A stretch of 16,200 nt of DNA from Caulobacteraceae bacterium (GTDB lineage Bacteria; Pseudomonadota; Alphaproteobacteria; Caulobacterales; Caulobacteraceae), in contig CANMXH010000029.1 in NCBI GenBank assembly GCA_947501315.1, positions 1-16,200 on the forward strand, in the 5' to 3' direction. The notes under the pieces are model-generated. The model saw only the letters and a list, made by a program, of their open reading frames with translations. It searched no databases and was not told the origin of the DNA. Positions within the stretch are counted from its first letter, which is position 1; each line of letters opens with the position of its first letter. A program made the position numbers and the translations under genes. Positions 1 to 7,462 of the stretch are shown one piece after another.

Positions 1-478
1 GCGCCAGACCCACCAGACCGGCGACGGCATTGACCCCCATGATCACCGCACCGGACACCAGAAAGCGCCGGTCCCCGAGGGAACCCGGACCCCGATCCCT
101 TCGACCCAGCAGCCGGAGTGCGGCCCCCATCAGGCCGAAGACCGCGCCTGACGCTCCGACCAGCGAATCGTAACTGTCAGGATGGATCAGGCCGTAACCG
201 GCCGTGGCGACCACGCCGCACACTATATAGAAAAGAAGAAAGCCCACGACGCCCTTCGGACCACACATGAGTCTGGCGACCGGCGGCCCGAAAGCCAGGG
301 CCGCCACGGCGTTCATTCCCATATGGGCCCAGCCCCCATGCACGAACATCGAGGTCAGCAGCCCCGGCCACCACTGCCCTGTCCAGAGCGACGACGGCCG
401 GAACGCCAGGGACAGGCCCGCGTCAGGCAGCCCTTCCTGGATCAGGTAAAGGACCGGCATTGACCCGGCGAGCAGCAC
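1..478 (-). CDS. rhomboid-family intramembrane serine protease (3' end outside window)
   Basis: Rhomboids are polytopic inner-membrane proteases that cut transmembrane substrates using a Ser-His pair. The readable part, counting from the GTG at 478, shows an N-terminal hydrophobic segment, the family loop motif HGGWAHMGMN (residues 48-57) and the active-site motif GASG with the nucleophile serine near residue 110, followed by FGLMGA. The catalytic histidine in a later helix lies beyond the left edge. The start is uncertain. The frame stays open upstream past position 600 but has no ATG there; candidates are GTG 478 and TTG 598, neither with a good Shine-Dalgarno sequence. The residues just before 478 (TERILNAPAVA) look like genuine rhomboid N-terminus, so the true protein probably begins further upstream. 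The gene is divergent from the hfa operon. Family assignment is firm; substrate and exact start are unknown. Confidence 0.87.
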   Translation of the reverse strand, partial: MLLAGSMPVLYLIQEGLPDAGLSLAFRPSSLWTGQWWPGLLTSMFVHGGWAHMGMNAVAALAFGPPVARLMCGPKGVVGFLLFYIVCGVVATAGYGLIHPDSYDSLVGASGAVFGLMGAALRLLGRRDRGPGSLGDRRFLVSGAVIMGVNAVAGLVGLA

Positions 479-666
479 GGCAACTGCGGGCGCGTTCAGA
501 ATTCGTTCGGTGGGCGGGTGGGTCAGGTCGGTCTCCGTCGCAGGGCGCGTTCGCCCGGTCTGGCGGCAAACGTCTTCATGGCAAGTGCTTCTTAACAACC
601 ATGACCCAGATTGGCACGCAGGGTCCTTGACGGCCTGTAAACCATGTTTGCGCGAAGTTGCCCGCC

Positions 667-1107
667 ATGATTGTCCGGACCAAGGCCCTCGGTGCCCTCC
701 TCGCCATCGTTATCGGAACGCTGGCACTGCCGGCCGTGACCGCGGCGCAGTCGGCGGGATCATCCGGTATGGGGGCCTATACGGCCGGCTATGGCGGCGC
801 GCGCTATTCCACAGCCCGCCCCCAGACCGGTTCGACACGGGAAGCCAACGGCAACCGGCTGATTGTTGACGGCATCATCCGGGCCGGTGCCGGCACCTGG
901 TCCAGCGTCAGCGGCGGGGTCTCCTCCAGCTATTCCGGGGCGGGCAGGGCAGGTGGAACGGCCATCGGTGGCTCGACCGCCATCGGCAACAGCCTGAACG
1001 TCGTCGTCCAGGGCAATCACAACACGGTCATCGTCAACTCGACCCAGACCAATAACGGCGCCGTCACCGCCGGAACCAGCCTGAACGGCACGCTGAGGCT
1101 TCCATGA
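667..1107 (+). CDS. hfaA: HfaA, holdfast anchor protein (curlin-like)
   Basis: This is the first gene of a holdfast-anchor operon. In Caulobacter, HfaA is a small secreted, surface-attached, amyloid-like protein that helps fasten the polysaccharide holdfast to the cell pole. The 146-residue product has a Sec signal peptide (basic MIVRTK start, hydrophobic core, likely cleavage after TAAQ), then a Gly/Ser/Tyr-rich stretch, the segment EANGNRLIVDGII, and an Asn/Gln-rich tail (GNSLNVVVQGNHNTVIVN, TQTNNG) typical of curlin-type beta-strand repeats. I chose ATG 667, which gives the cleaner signal peptide; a TTG at 658 would add three residues. GAAG at 654-657 is a modest ribosome binding site. TTGACG at 627-632 could be a -35 element, but no convincing -10 follows. 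The stop overlaps the hfaB start by four bases. Identification rests on the motifs together with the following CsgG/HfaB gene. Confidence 0.8.
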   Translation: MIVRTKALGALLAIVIGTLALPAVTAAQSAGSSGMGAYTAGYGGARYSTARPQTGSTREANGNRLIVDGIIRAGAGTWSSVSGGVSSSYSGAGRAGGTAIGGSTAIGNSLNVVVQGNHNTVIVNSTQTNNGAVTAGTSLNGTLRLP

Positions 1108-2120
1108 TCGCTGGCTCTGTTTCACGGCGTCTTAGAACGGCCGGCGTCGCCTGTGCGACGGCCGCGCTGCTGAGCGGCTGCATCTCGGCCTCGGCCAGCC
1201 CCCAGGGGCTCTACGCCACGCCCATCGGCAATGCGCCGGTCACGGCCAATCCGACCCCCTACTCGGCGGCCCTCTACTGCATGGCCGACTACGCCCGGCG
1301 CTACAACCTGCCCTCACCCCGTATCGCTGTCGGCCGGATTGCGGACTACACCGGCACGGTCTCGGCCGACGGCGGCCGTCAGGTCACCGGCGGGGCCTCC
1401 CTGATGGCCATGACTGCCCTGGCCAAGGCCGGGGCGCGCATGATCGAACGCTATGACACCTCCGTCTCCGAGATGGAGCTGCGCTACGCCAACAACCGCC
1501 TGATCGGAGATGATGGCCCCGGCGGTGCTGAGGATGTTCAGTATCGCCGCATCCTCGCGGGTTCGGTGCCCGGCACGGACTTCTACATCATCGGCGGCAT
1601 CACCGAGGTAAACTACAATATCCGCTCGGGTGGCTTCGACATGGCGGCAGGCCAGGTCAACAGCGACGCGCCCCTGTCGACGGCCTTCGCGGGCAAGGCC
1701 TATGTCATGAACATCGGCATCGACCTCAGGCTGATCCAGACCACCACGCTCGAAGTGGTTGATGTCGTCTCCTATCAGAAACAGATCATCGGCCGGGAAA
1801 TCTCCGCCGGCGTCTTTGACTTCCTTGATGGCAATGTCTTCGACATTTCGGCCGGAGACGGCGGGCTTGAGCCGGTCCAGCTGGCCGTACGCGCCCTGAT
1901 CGAACGCGCGACCGTCGAGTTCATGGCCAATCTCTATGGCGCGCCGGGGCCGGAGGTCTGCCTCAACGCCGGTCCCGACCCACTCGGCGGCACAGTTGGC
2001 CCAACCGGCGGCTTCTATGCCGCCTACCCCAACACGGACACGAACAATGGCGAAACCCGCGCGGACCCGTCTCGCTGGCACGATCGCCGCGACGATGCTG
2101 TGCGCCGCAGCCGCTACTGA
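1104..2120 (+). CDS. hfaB: HfaB, CsgG-family outer-membrane lipoprotein of the holdfast anchor
   Basis: HfaB belongs to the CsgG family, whose curli member forms an oligomeric outer-membrane secretion channel. In Caulobacter HfaB is needed for HfaA and HfaD to reach or remain on the surface. The 338-residue product begins with a lipoprotein signal: basic residues, a hydrophobic stretch and the lipobox LLSGC with the lipidated cysteine at residue 26. The mature part has the CsgG-like segments ADYARRYNLPSPRIAVGRI and DYTGTV, then SGGFDMAAG, and a long alpha/beta body that includes FDFLDGNVFDISAG. Start ATG 1104 overlaps the hfaA stop as ATGA, implying translational coupling. Its last 74 bases also encode the HfaD signal peptide in another frame. 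LspA, encoded later in this window, would process it. Assignment is strong. Confidence 0.9.
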   Translation: MIAGSVSRRLRTAGVACATAALLSGCISASASPQGLYATPIGNAPVTANPTPYSAALYCMADYARRYNLPSPRIAVGRIADYTGTVSADGGRQVTGGASLMAMTALAKAGARMIERYDTSVSEMELRYANNRLIGDDGPGGAEDVQYRRILAGSVPGTDFYIIGGITEVNYNIRSGGFDMAAGQVNSDAPLSTAFAGKAYVMNIGIDLRLIQTTTLEVVDVVSYQKQIIGREISAGVFDFLDGNVFDISAGDGGLEPVQLAVRALIERATVEFMANLYGAPGPEVCLNAGPDPLGGTVGPTGGFYAAYPNTDTNNGETRADPSRWHDRRDDAVRRSRY

Positions 2121-3303
2121 GGCCGCAGCCCGGAACCCACCTCAGGACGGCACGATCGTCCTGAACCAGCAACTGCAACTGGGCGACGTTTTCGCCGGCC
2201 AGACGCTGAACGTCGTCGATTCCGGGGATCAGGTGACGGTCCAGAGCTCGGCCCGGGGCAACAGCGCCTCGGGCGCGGTCTACAACGGCTCGATCACGGT
2301 CCAGTCCGACCAGACCATGCAGGGCGACGCCGTCGCGACAACCGACATGAACCTCGGCGGCGACACCCGGGGTGTAGTCAACGCCACCACCCAGGCCGGC
2401 GGCAACTATCTGGCGGTCAGCGCCCGGGACGCCAGCCTGACGCTGGACGCAGCCCAGACCACCGACAACGGCCTGATCAGCGCCACCACGGAAGTCGGCG
2501 ACAGCGCCGCCCGTCTGCACGCCGGTGCCGCCGTCGGGGCCTCGGCCATCTCCAACACCGTGGCCGTCTACGGCCAGACCTCGCTCGTCAGCGGCACGAT
2601 CGACCAGTCCTCATCGGCCATCGTCCGATCGTTCGGCCGGATCGAGAGCCAGTACATCCCCGCCGAGGCCAGTGTGACCAGCCAGGTCATCGTCAACGCC
2701 ATCGCGGTCAACAGCGACAATACCTCGGGCCAGGACCTCAGCATCGCCCAGCGCTCGTTCGGCAGCTTCATCGAATCCGAGGCCAGCGCCAATGCCGGCA
2801 ATGCCTGGGACCTGGCAGCCCGCGCCCGCGCCACCGCCAACCAGGCCGTGCTCTACAATGAAGGCGGCGCGGTCGTGACCGGTTCGGACCAGCGGAACTC
2901 CAGTTTCGTCCGGGCCTCGGCCCTGACCACCGCCTATGACTATGGCCGGGCCGAGGCCTATGCGCGCGGTGCGGCCAATGATCTCACGGTCGGCAACAAC
3001 GACATCTACGTCGAGATTGACAACACCCAGTTCAACACGGGCGGCGTCGATGTGGTCGCCACCTTCTCCGGCACGAACGGCTACGACGTCTCGGTCGGGG
3101 CCGATGCCGCGGGAAACAGCGTCACCGGCTATGCCTGTTCCGAATGCGACGGCCGTCTGGAAGCCGCCAACACCCAGACCAACACCGGCGATGTCTCTGC
3201 GATCGCCAACACCACCGTCGCAGGTTCGAACCGTTCGGTGATCACCGGGGCCAATGCGGTCGGGAACTCCGCCAGCTTTTACGTCTCGCGACCCGGAAAT
3301 TAA
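2047..3303 (+). CDS. hfaD: HfaD, holdfast anchor adhesin
   Basis: HfaD is the large surface component of the Caulobacter holdfast anchor and depends on HfaA and HfaB for stability and export. ATG 2047 gives a 418-residue protein with a typical signal peptide (MAKPARTRLAGTIAATMLCA, cleavage near AAA-RN around residue 29). The rest is low in aromatics and rich in Asn, Thr, Gln, Ala, Ser and Val. It contains loosely repeated blocks of the type alternating beta-residues plus a Gln-Thr/Asn turn, such as AQTTDNGLISATTEVGDSA and TQTNTGDVSAIANT, the latter resembling the HfaA tail (TQTNNGAVTAGT). This suggests a beta-helical or amyloid-like fold. Longer in-frame starts such as 1936 lie inside hfaB and would bury the signal peptide, so I rejected them. 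The start lies 74 bases inside hfaB in a different frame, with only a weak ribosome binding site (GGA at 2036-2038), suggesting coupled translation. Confidence 0.82.
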   Translation: MAKPARTRLAGTIAATMLCAAAATEAAARNPPQDGTIVLNQQLQLGDVFAGQTLNVVDSGDQVTVQSSARGNSASGAVYNGSITVQSDQTMQGDAVATTDMNLGGDTRGVVNATTQAGGNYLAVSARDASLTLDAAQTTDNGLISATTEVGDSAARLHAGAAVGASAISNTVAVYGQTSLVSGTIDQSSSAIVRSFGRIESQYIPAEASVTSQVIVNAIAVNSDNTSGQDLSIAQRSFGSFIESEASANAGNAWDLAARARATANQAVLYNEGGAVVTGSDQRNSSFVRASALTTAYDYGRAEAYARGAANDLTVGNNDIYVEIDNTQFNTGGVDVVATFSGTNGYDVSVGADAAGNSVTGYACSECDGRLEAANTQTNTGDVSAIANTTVAGSNRSVITGANAVGNSASFYVSRPGN

Positions 3304-3392
3304 CTTTCAGTAACTTGAGCCTTTCCGCCCGATCGCTCACCAGTTGCGCCGGGCGTCGGCGATAGCAGTATTGCGGTCCTTCCTTTTGTCCT

Positions 3393-3422
3393 GCGCGGCT
3401 CCGCAAACGGGAGTTCCCGCGC
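3393..3422 (+). promoter_or_regulatory. hairpin in the leader of the M16 peptidase gene
   Basis: GCGCGG (3393-3398) pairs with CCGCGC (3417-3422), and inside it CTCC (3399-3402) pairs with GGAG (3410-3413), leaving a seven-base loop. It ends 20 bases before the ATG and leaves the likely ribosome binding site (GGAAAGAG, 3428-3435) free. There is no T-run, so it is not an intrinsic terminator of hfaABD. A role in translation or mRNA stability is possible, but chance pairing in GC-rich DNA is not excluded. Confidence 0.3.
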
Positions 3423-3442
3423 CTTTCGGAAAGAGATCGAGA

Positions 3443-6301
3443 ATGCGTTCTGCCCGCCTGTTCCTGCTCGCCGCGGCGTCCGTCGCCGTCCTGACCGCCG
3501 CCGCCCCCGCGCTCGCACAGGTCCAGCCGTCCGATCCGTGGGCGCAGGCGACCAGCGACATCCCGGCCGATACCAATGTCCGCTTCGGCGTCCTGCCCAA
3601 TGGCATGCAGTATGCGGTCATGCGCAATGCGACCCCTCCCGGGCAGGCGTCCCTGCGCCTGCGCATCGATGCCGGCTCGCTGATGGAGAATGAGGACCAG
3701 CTGGGGCTGGCCCACTTCATGGAGCATATGGCCTTCAACGGGACGACCAACATCCCGGAGAATGAGCTGCTGCGCATCCTCGAGCGTCTGGGTCTGGCCT
3801 TCGGGGCCGACACCAATGCCGCGACCGGCTTTGACCAGACCTTCTACCAGCTGGAACTGCCGCGCACGAATGACGAAACGGTCGATGCGGCCCTGCGCAT
3901 CATGCGCGAACAGGTCTCCGAGGCGCTGATGGACCCCGCCGCCCTGGACGCGGAACGCGGCGTCATCGAGGGCGAGGAGCGCACCCGAAACACGCCGGGG
4001 CTGCGCTCCGCCAAGGCCCAGCTGGCCCTGCTGGCTCCCGGCCAGCGCCTGTCCAACCGCTTCCCGATCGGCGATCTCAACATCATTCGCACCGCCCCAC
4101 GCGAGCGGTTCGTCGAATTCTACCACGCCTATTACCGCCCGAACCGGGCCACCTTCATCGCCGTCGGCGACTTTGACGTCGATGTGATGGAGTCCAAGAT
4201 CCGCGCCGCCTTCGAAAGCTGGGTGCCCAAGGGTCCGGAAGGGGCCGAGCCGGACCTCGGCACCGTCCAGCCGCGCGGCCCCCAGACCAGCATTCTGGTC
4301 GAACCCGGCGTCCAGTCCTCCATCCAGCTGAACTGGGTCCGTGCGCCCGATCTGGACCCGGACACGATCGCCGAGCGCCGCTCGAACCGGATACGCAACC
4401 TGGGTCTGGCGGTTCTGAACCGCCGGCTCGGCGAGATTTCACGTCAGGAGAACGCCCCCTTCATCGGTGCCGGCGCGGACAGCTCGACCGTGGTCGACAG
4501 CCTGGAAATCGGTGGCATCAACGCCAGCTTCAATCCGGGCGGCTGGCAGCGCGCGCTTGAGACGATCGAGCAGGAACAGCGCCGTCTGGTGCAGTTCGGT
4601 GTTTCGGAGACTGAGCTGCAACGCGAGATAACAGATACGCGCACGGCGCTTGAGAACGCCGCCAATGCGGCCGCAACCCGCACCACGCCGGGTCTGGTGA
4701 ACGGCCTGCTGAACGCCGCCAACAATGAGTCCGTTTTCACGACCCCGGCGACCAACCTCGCCCTGTTCAACCAGGCGGTCGAGGGTCTGACGGCGGCTCA
4801 GGTGAACAGCGTCCTGCCACCCGTCTTCGAGGGCCAGGGCCCTGTGATTCTGGTTATCACCCCGGTCGAGATCGAAGGCGGCGCGGATGCCGTCACTGCC
4901 GCACTCCAGGGCTCGCGACAGGTGCCCGTCGCGGCCCCGGCCGCTCAGGCGCAGCTTGACTGGCCCTACGCCAACTTCGGCACCGCGACCGCACCGACGA
5001 GCCGGTCCGAGCTGGCCGCTGTCGGGGCCACGGTGGTGACCTTCCCGAACGGCGTCCGCCTGACGGTCAAGCCGACCACCTTCCGCGATGAGCAGATCCT
5101 GGTCAGCGTCCGGACCGGCCTCGGCGAACTGTCCCTGCCGACGGACCGCTCGACGCCCCTGGCTTTCGGCGGCTTCGTGTTCCAGGCCGGTGGCCTCGGC
5201 AAGCTGACGGCGGATGAGCTCAACCGCGTCCTCAGCGGCCGCATCTACAGCGTCGGCTTCGGCGCCGACGGCGATGCCTGGCAGCTGTCGGGCGCAACCC
5301 GGCCGCAGGACCTGAACCTGCAGATGCAGGTACTGGCCGCCTATCTCACCGACCCCGGCCTGCGCCCTGCGCCGTTCCAGCAGATCCAGGCCCTGTTCCC
5401 GCAGATCATCGCCCAGCAGATGGCCACGCCGGGCGGTGCCTTCGCCATGCAGTCCGGCGAGCTGCTCGCCAGCGGCGACAAGCGCGAAGCGCTGCCGACG
5501 GCTGCGGAAGTCGCTTCCTGGACGATCGACGAGCTGCGCAGCGGCGTGACCGCCGGTCTGGCCTCCGGTCCGATCGACGTCACCATGGTCGGCGATGTCA
5601 CGGTTGACGACGCGATCGCGGCCGTCGCCGGGACCTTCGGGGCCCTGCCCGCCCGTGCGCCCGCGGCCCAGCCGGCACCGGGGGCCAGCGTGCGGCGCTT
5701 CCCGGCCGGCACGCCCGAGCCGGTCGTCCTCAAACATACCGGTCCGGGTGAGCAGGGCCTGGCTTATATCGCCTGGCCGACCACCGACTCGGTCATCGAT
5801 CGGACCGAGGCCCGGACGATCCAGATCCTTGGCGAGGTCATGAGCCTGCGCGCCACGGAAGAGATCCGTGAACGGCTGGCCATCGCCTATTCTCCGGGCG
5901 TTGGTGCCAGCACGTCCGATACCTTCACCGGCTACGGCTCGATCTTCGTCCAGGCCCTGACCCGCCCGGAATCGTTCACGGCCTTCTATGACGCCGTGAA
6001 CGCCATTGTGGCCTCCCTCCGGGATACGCCGATCACCGAGGACGAGCTCAACCGCGCCCGACTGCCCGAGGTCGAGCGGCTCAAGCGCAGCCAGGCCGGT
6101 AACGAGTACTGGCTGGGCCAGCTGTCCGGCGTGGCTGCCAATCCGGCCGACGTCGACCAGATCCTGACCCACGTCTCCGATCTGGAGGCCATCACCGTGG
6201 CCGACATCCAGCGGGCGGCCCGTCAGTATCTGCGGGCCGAGACGGCCTGGCGCGGCGTGTCGGTCTCCGACAATCCCGCCGCCCCGGCCGCCGCCCAGTA
6301 A
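3443..6301 (+). CDS. secreted M16-family zinc metallopeptidase (pitrilysin/PqqL type)
   Basis: A 952-residue inverzincin-type peptidase likely acting in the periplasm or at the outer membrane. It starts with a clear signal peptide (MRSARLFLLAAASVAV..., cleavage near ALAQ, residue 26). The M16 active site HXXEH is HFMEH at residues 91-95, and the downstream stretch ERGVIEGEERTR (about 171-182) supplies the third zinc-binding glutamate. The length fits two fused M16 halves. The second half begins near residue 530 (VVTFPNGVRLTV) without an HXXEH, as expected for the inactive half, and near residue 800 has RATEEIRERLAIAYSPG, typical of the C-terminal domain that contacts peptide. I chose ATG 3443 over an earlier in-frame ATG at 3344 because of the signal peptide and GGAAAGAG upstream. 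It lies 139 bases after hfaD on the same strand; whether it is cotranscribed is unclear. Its 3' end shares a terminator with the opposing gene. Confidence 0.92.
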   Translation: MRSARLFLLAAASVAVLTAAAPALAQVQPSDPWAQATSDIPADTNVRFGVLPNGMQYAVMRNATPPGQASLRLRIDAGSLMENEDQLGLAHFMEHMAFNGTTNIPENELLRILERLGLAFGADTNAATGFDQTFYQLELPRTNDETVDAALRIMREQVSEALMDPAALDAERGVIEGEERTRNTPGLRSAKAQLALLAPGQRLSNRFPIGDLNIIRTAPRERFVEFYHAYYRPNRATFIAVGDFDVDVMESKIRAAFESWVPKGPEGAEPDLGTVQPRGPQTSILVEPGVQSSIQLNWVRAPDLDPDTIAERRSNRIRNLGLAVLNRRLGEISRQENAPFIGAGADSSTVVDSLEIGGINASFNPGGWQRALETIEQEQRRLVQFGVSETELQREITDTRTALENAANAAATRTTPGLVNGLLNAANNESVFTTPATNLALFNQAVEGLTAAQVNSVLPPVFEGQGPVILVITPVEIEGGADAVTAALQGSRQVPVAAPAAQAQLDWPYANFGTATAPTSRSELAAVGATVVTFPNGVRLTVKPTTFRDEQILVSVRTGLGELSLPTDRSTPLAFGGFVFQAGGLGKLTADELNRVLSGRIYSVGFGADGDAWQLSGATRPQDLNLQMQVLAAYLTDPGLRPAPFQQIQALFPQIIAQQMATPGGAFAMQSGELLASGDKREALPTAAEVASWTIDELRSGVTAGLASGPIDVTMVGDVTVDDAIAAVAGTFGALPARAPAAQPAPGASVRRFPAGTPEPVVLKHTGPGEQGLAYIAWPTTDSVIDRTEARTIQILGEVMSLRATEEIRERLAIAYSPGVGASTSDTFTGYGSIFVQALTRPESFTAFYDAVNAIVASLRDTPITEDELNRARLPEVERLKRSQAGNEYWLGQLSGVAANPADVDQILTHVSDLEAITVADIQRAARQYLRAETAWRGVSVSDNPAAPAAAQ

Positions 6302-6303
6302 GC

Positions 6304-6346
6304 AAAAAAAATGGCCCCGGTCCTTGCGGATCGGGGCCAGTTTGCT
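6304..6346. terminator. shared, probably bidirectional terminator between convergent genes
   Basis: A 12-bp stem with one G-T wobble (6312-6323 with 6328-6339, loop TTGC) lies directly beside eight A residues at 6304-6311. Read on the minus strand this is a stem followed by eight U, a strong intrinsic terminator for the gene at 6431-7303. On the plus strand it is followed only by GTTTGCTT (6340-6347), weaker but adequate for the peptidase gene, whose stop is at 6299-6301. Confidence 0.85.
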
Positions 6347-6430
6347 TCTCAGGATCGTCGACAGAGCCGACCGTTCCACTCTGGACCGCCCCGGCTGACG
6401 CGCGGCTGAACGCCGGGGTTTGGGCCCGCG

Positions 6431-7303
6431 TCAGAAAACCCGGCCGCCGACCCCGCCATCCAGGGTCAGGGTCGCACCCTGCACGGCATAGCCGGCCTGC
6501 TCGACCACTTCCTCGCGGTACTCCGTGTAGGTCTCCTCGCGGACCCAGGTCAGGATTTTCACGCCGGCACCGTAACGGCGCAGCAGCGAGCGTTCGTTGC
6601 ACTCGCGTTCGGCGCGCTGCGGCTTGCACTCGACGGCACCGCCGCGACCATGCCACAGGGCCTCGCCCTTGCGGCAGTCCATGGTCTCGCCGTGGCCGAA
6701 ATCGATGTCGCCCGCGTACTCGGACCAGCTGATCTGGAGCCAGGTGCCGGCCAGGCAGCGGTACAGTTCGCCCTCATAATCGCCGTCCACCTCACGGTCA
6801 GGTCGCACCTGGGACGCTGGATGCGGCACATTGCGGTCGTCGATGCAGAAGGCACGGATCACGACCCGCTTCTCCTGACGCCGCCGCGCCTCATAGGGCA
6901 CGCGGATGACCTGACGCACCCGATCGCCCTCGACCATCAGGCCGTTGATTGTGGTCGGATAGGGCTGGTCGACCGTCACATAGGCGGCACCGCCGCCACC
7001 GACATAGACATTGCCTCCGGCCCGGGCGTTCAGCCCTGCCCTCGCGCCGGCGTTGGCGTTGGCGTTCACATTGACATTGACGTTCAGATTGCCGCTGCCG
7101 CCGCAACACGGAGGCGGAGGCGGACTTTCGCAGCAGGGCGGCGGCGGCGGCGGCGGGGGTGGCGGCGGTGGCGGCGGTTCGCAGCAGGGCGGCGGCGGCG
7201 GTGGGCAAACCGGGCCGCACTGGGCGGCCGCCTTGTCAGCAACCAGCGTCAGGGCGAGGAACCCCGCCAGCGCCGGCAGCCATGTCATGATCCGCACCCG
7301 CAT
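6431..7303 (-). CDS. secreted protein with Cys-Cys/poly-Pro modules, unknown function
   Basis: I do not recognise this family. The 290-residue product has a signal peptide (basic MRVR, hydrophobic core, cleavage near AAAQ, residue 28). Residues 29-67 follow as Cys-bounded proline runs: C-P6-CC-E-P14-CC-ES-P5-CC. Residues 70-100 are an Asn/Val/Ala/Gly low-complexity stretch (NLNVNVNVNANANAGAR), then a Gly patch. The C-terminal half (about 105-290) is folded-looking and charged, with several more cysteines, a short WSEYAGDIDFGHGETMDC segment and an Arg/Glu-rich region near residue 265 (EETYTEYREEVVEQ). Start ATG 7303 is preceded by GGGAGG with eight bases of spacing; a TTG at 7321 is less likely. 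The layout suggests an exported, disulfide-linked, wall- or surface-spanning protein, but this is inference only. A terminator for this strand lies at 6304-6346. Confidence 0.75.
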   Translation of the reverse strand: MRVRIMTWLPALAGFLALTLVADKAAAQCGPVCPPPPPPCCEPPPPPPPPPPPPPPCCESPPPPPCCGGSGNLNVNVNVNANANAGARAGLNARAGGNVYVGGGGAAYVTVDQPYPTTINGLMVEGDRVRQVIRVPYEARRRQEKRVVIRAFCIDDRNVPHPASQVRPDREVDGDYEGELYRCLAGTWLQISWSEYAGDIDFGHGETMDCRKGEALWHGRGGAVECKPQRAERECNERSLLRRYGAGVKILTWVREETYTEYREEVVEQAGYAVQGATLTLDGGVGGRVF

Positions 7304-7328
7304 GGGCCGACCTCCCGTCAAAGTCCAT

Positions 7329-7353
7329 GCGAACAGCGTCAGGCGCAGTTCGC
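7329..7353. promoter_or_regulatory. 25-bp interrupted palindrome upstream of the Cys/Pro-rich gene
   Basis: GCGAACAGCG (7329-7338) and CGCAGTTCGC (7344-7353) are inverted repeats matching at 9 of 10 positions around the spacer TCAGG. It lies 26 bases upstream of the minus-strand start at 7303, within the divergent space to the PAS gene. It could be an operator for a dimeric regulator or a hairpin in the 5' untranslated RNA. It is not a LexA box of the direct-repeat type. No regulator is identifiable from sequence. Confidence 0.4.
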
Positions 7354-7400
7354 TTCAGCGCTCATCTGAACCGCAAAAGCATTTCGTTTCCGTTGCCTTG

Positions 7401-7433
7401 GGCCCGACCGGGTCACTGCCACCGGTCCGGGCC
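7401..7433 (+). promoter_or_regulatory. hairpin in the leader of the PAS gene
   Basis: GGCCCGACCGG (7401-7411) pairs with CCGGTCCGGGCC (7422-7433): eleven base pairs with a single bulged C at 7427 and a ten-base loop. It ends 16 bases before the GGAGG ribosome binding site at 7450-7454. Only two T residues follow, so it is not a clear terminator. It may structure the leader mRNA. Confidence 0.3.
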
Positions 7434-7462
7434 TTGCGTCGGCCCGCCCGGAGGCCAGACCA

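Noticed and set aside
591..600. TTAAC half-site that might bind CtrA before hfaA
   Set aside because: No second TTAA at seven-base spacing; a single half-site is too weak to call.
611..629. TTGGCACG resembling the -24 element of a sigma-54 promoter before hfaA
   Set aside because: No GC at the required -12 spacing: the bases there are CC, and the next TTG is followed by A.
1314..2081. 255-codon minus-strand frame opposite hfaB
   Set aside because: It has no family features, and the hfaB frame with lipobox and CsgG-like segments explains the DNA.
4439..6379. 646-codon open frame on the minus strand, opposite the M16 peptidase
   Set aside because: It is antisense to a peptidase with clear motifs. 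The composition (Gly/Arg/Asp/Leu-rich, no recognisable domain) is typical of a shadow frame in GC-rich DNA.
6389..6418. CCCCGGC/GCCGGGG inverted repeat as a second terminator
   Set aside because: The loop is 16 bases and no T-run follows on either strand; the hairpin at 6304-6346 is far better.
7137..7202. GGC-rich repeat as a free microsatellite or repeat element
   Set aside because: It is simply the poly-proline coding part of the minus-strand gene.
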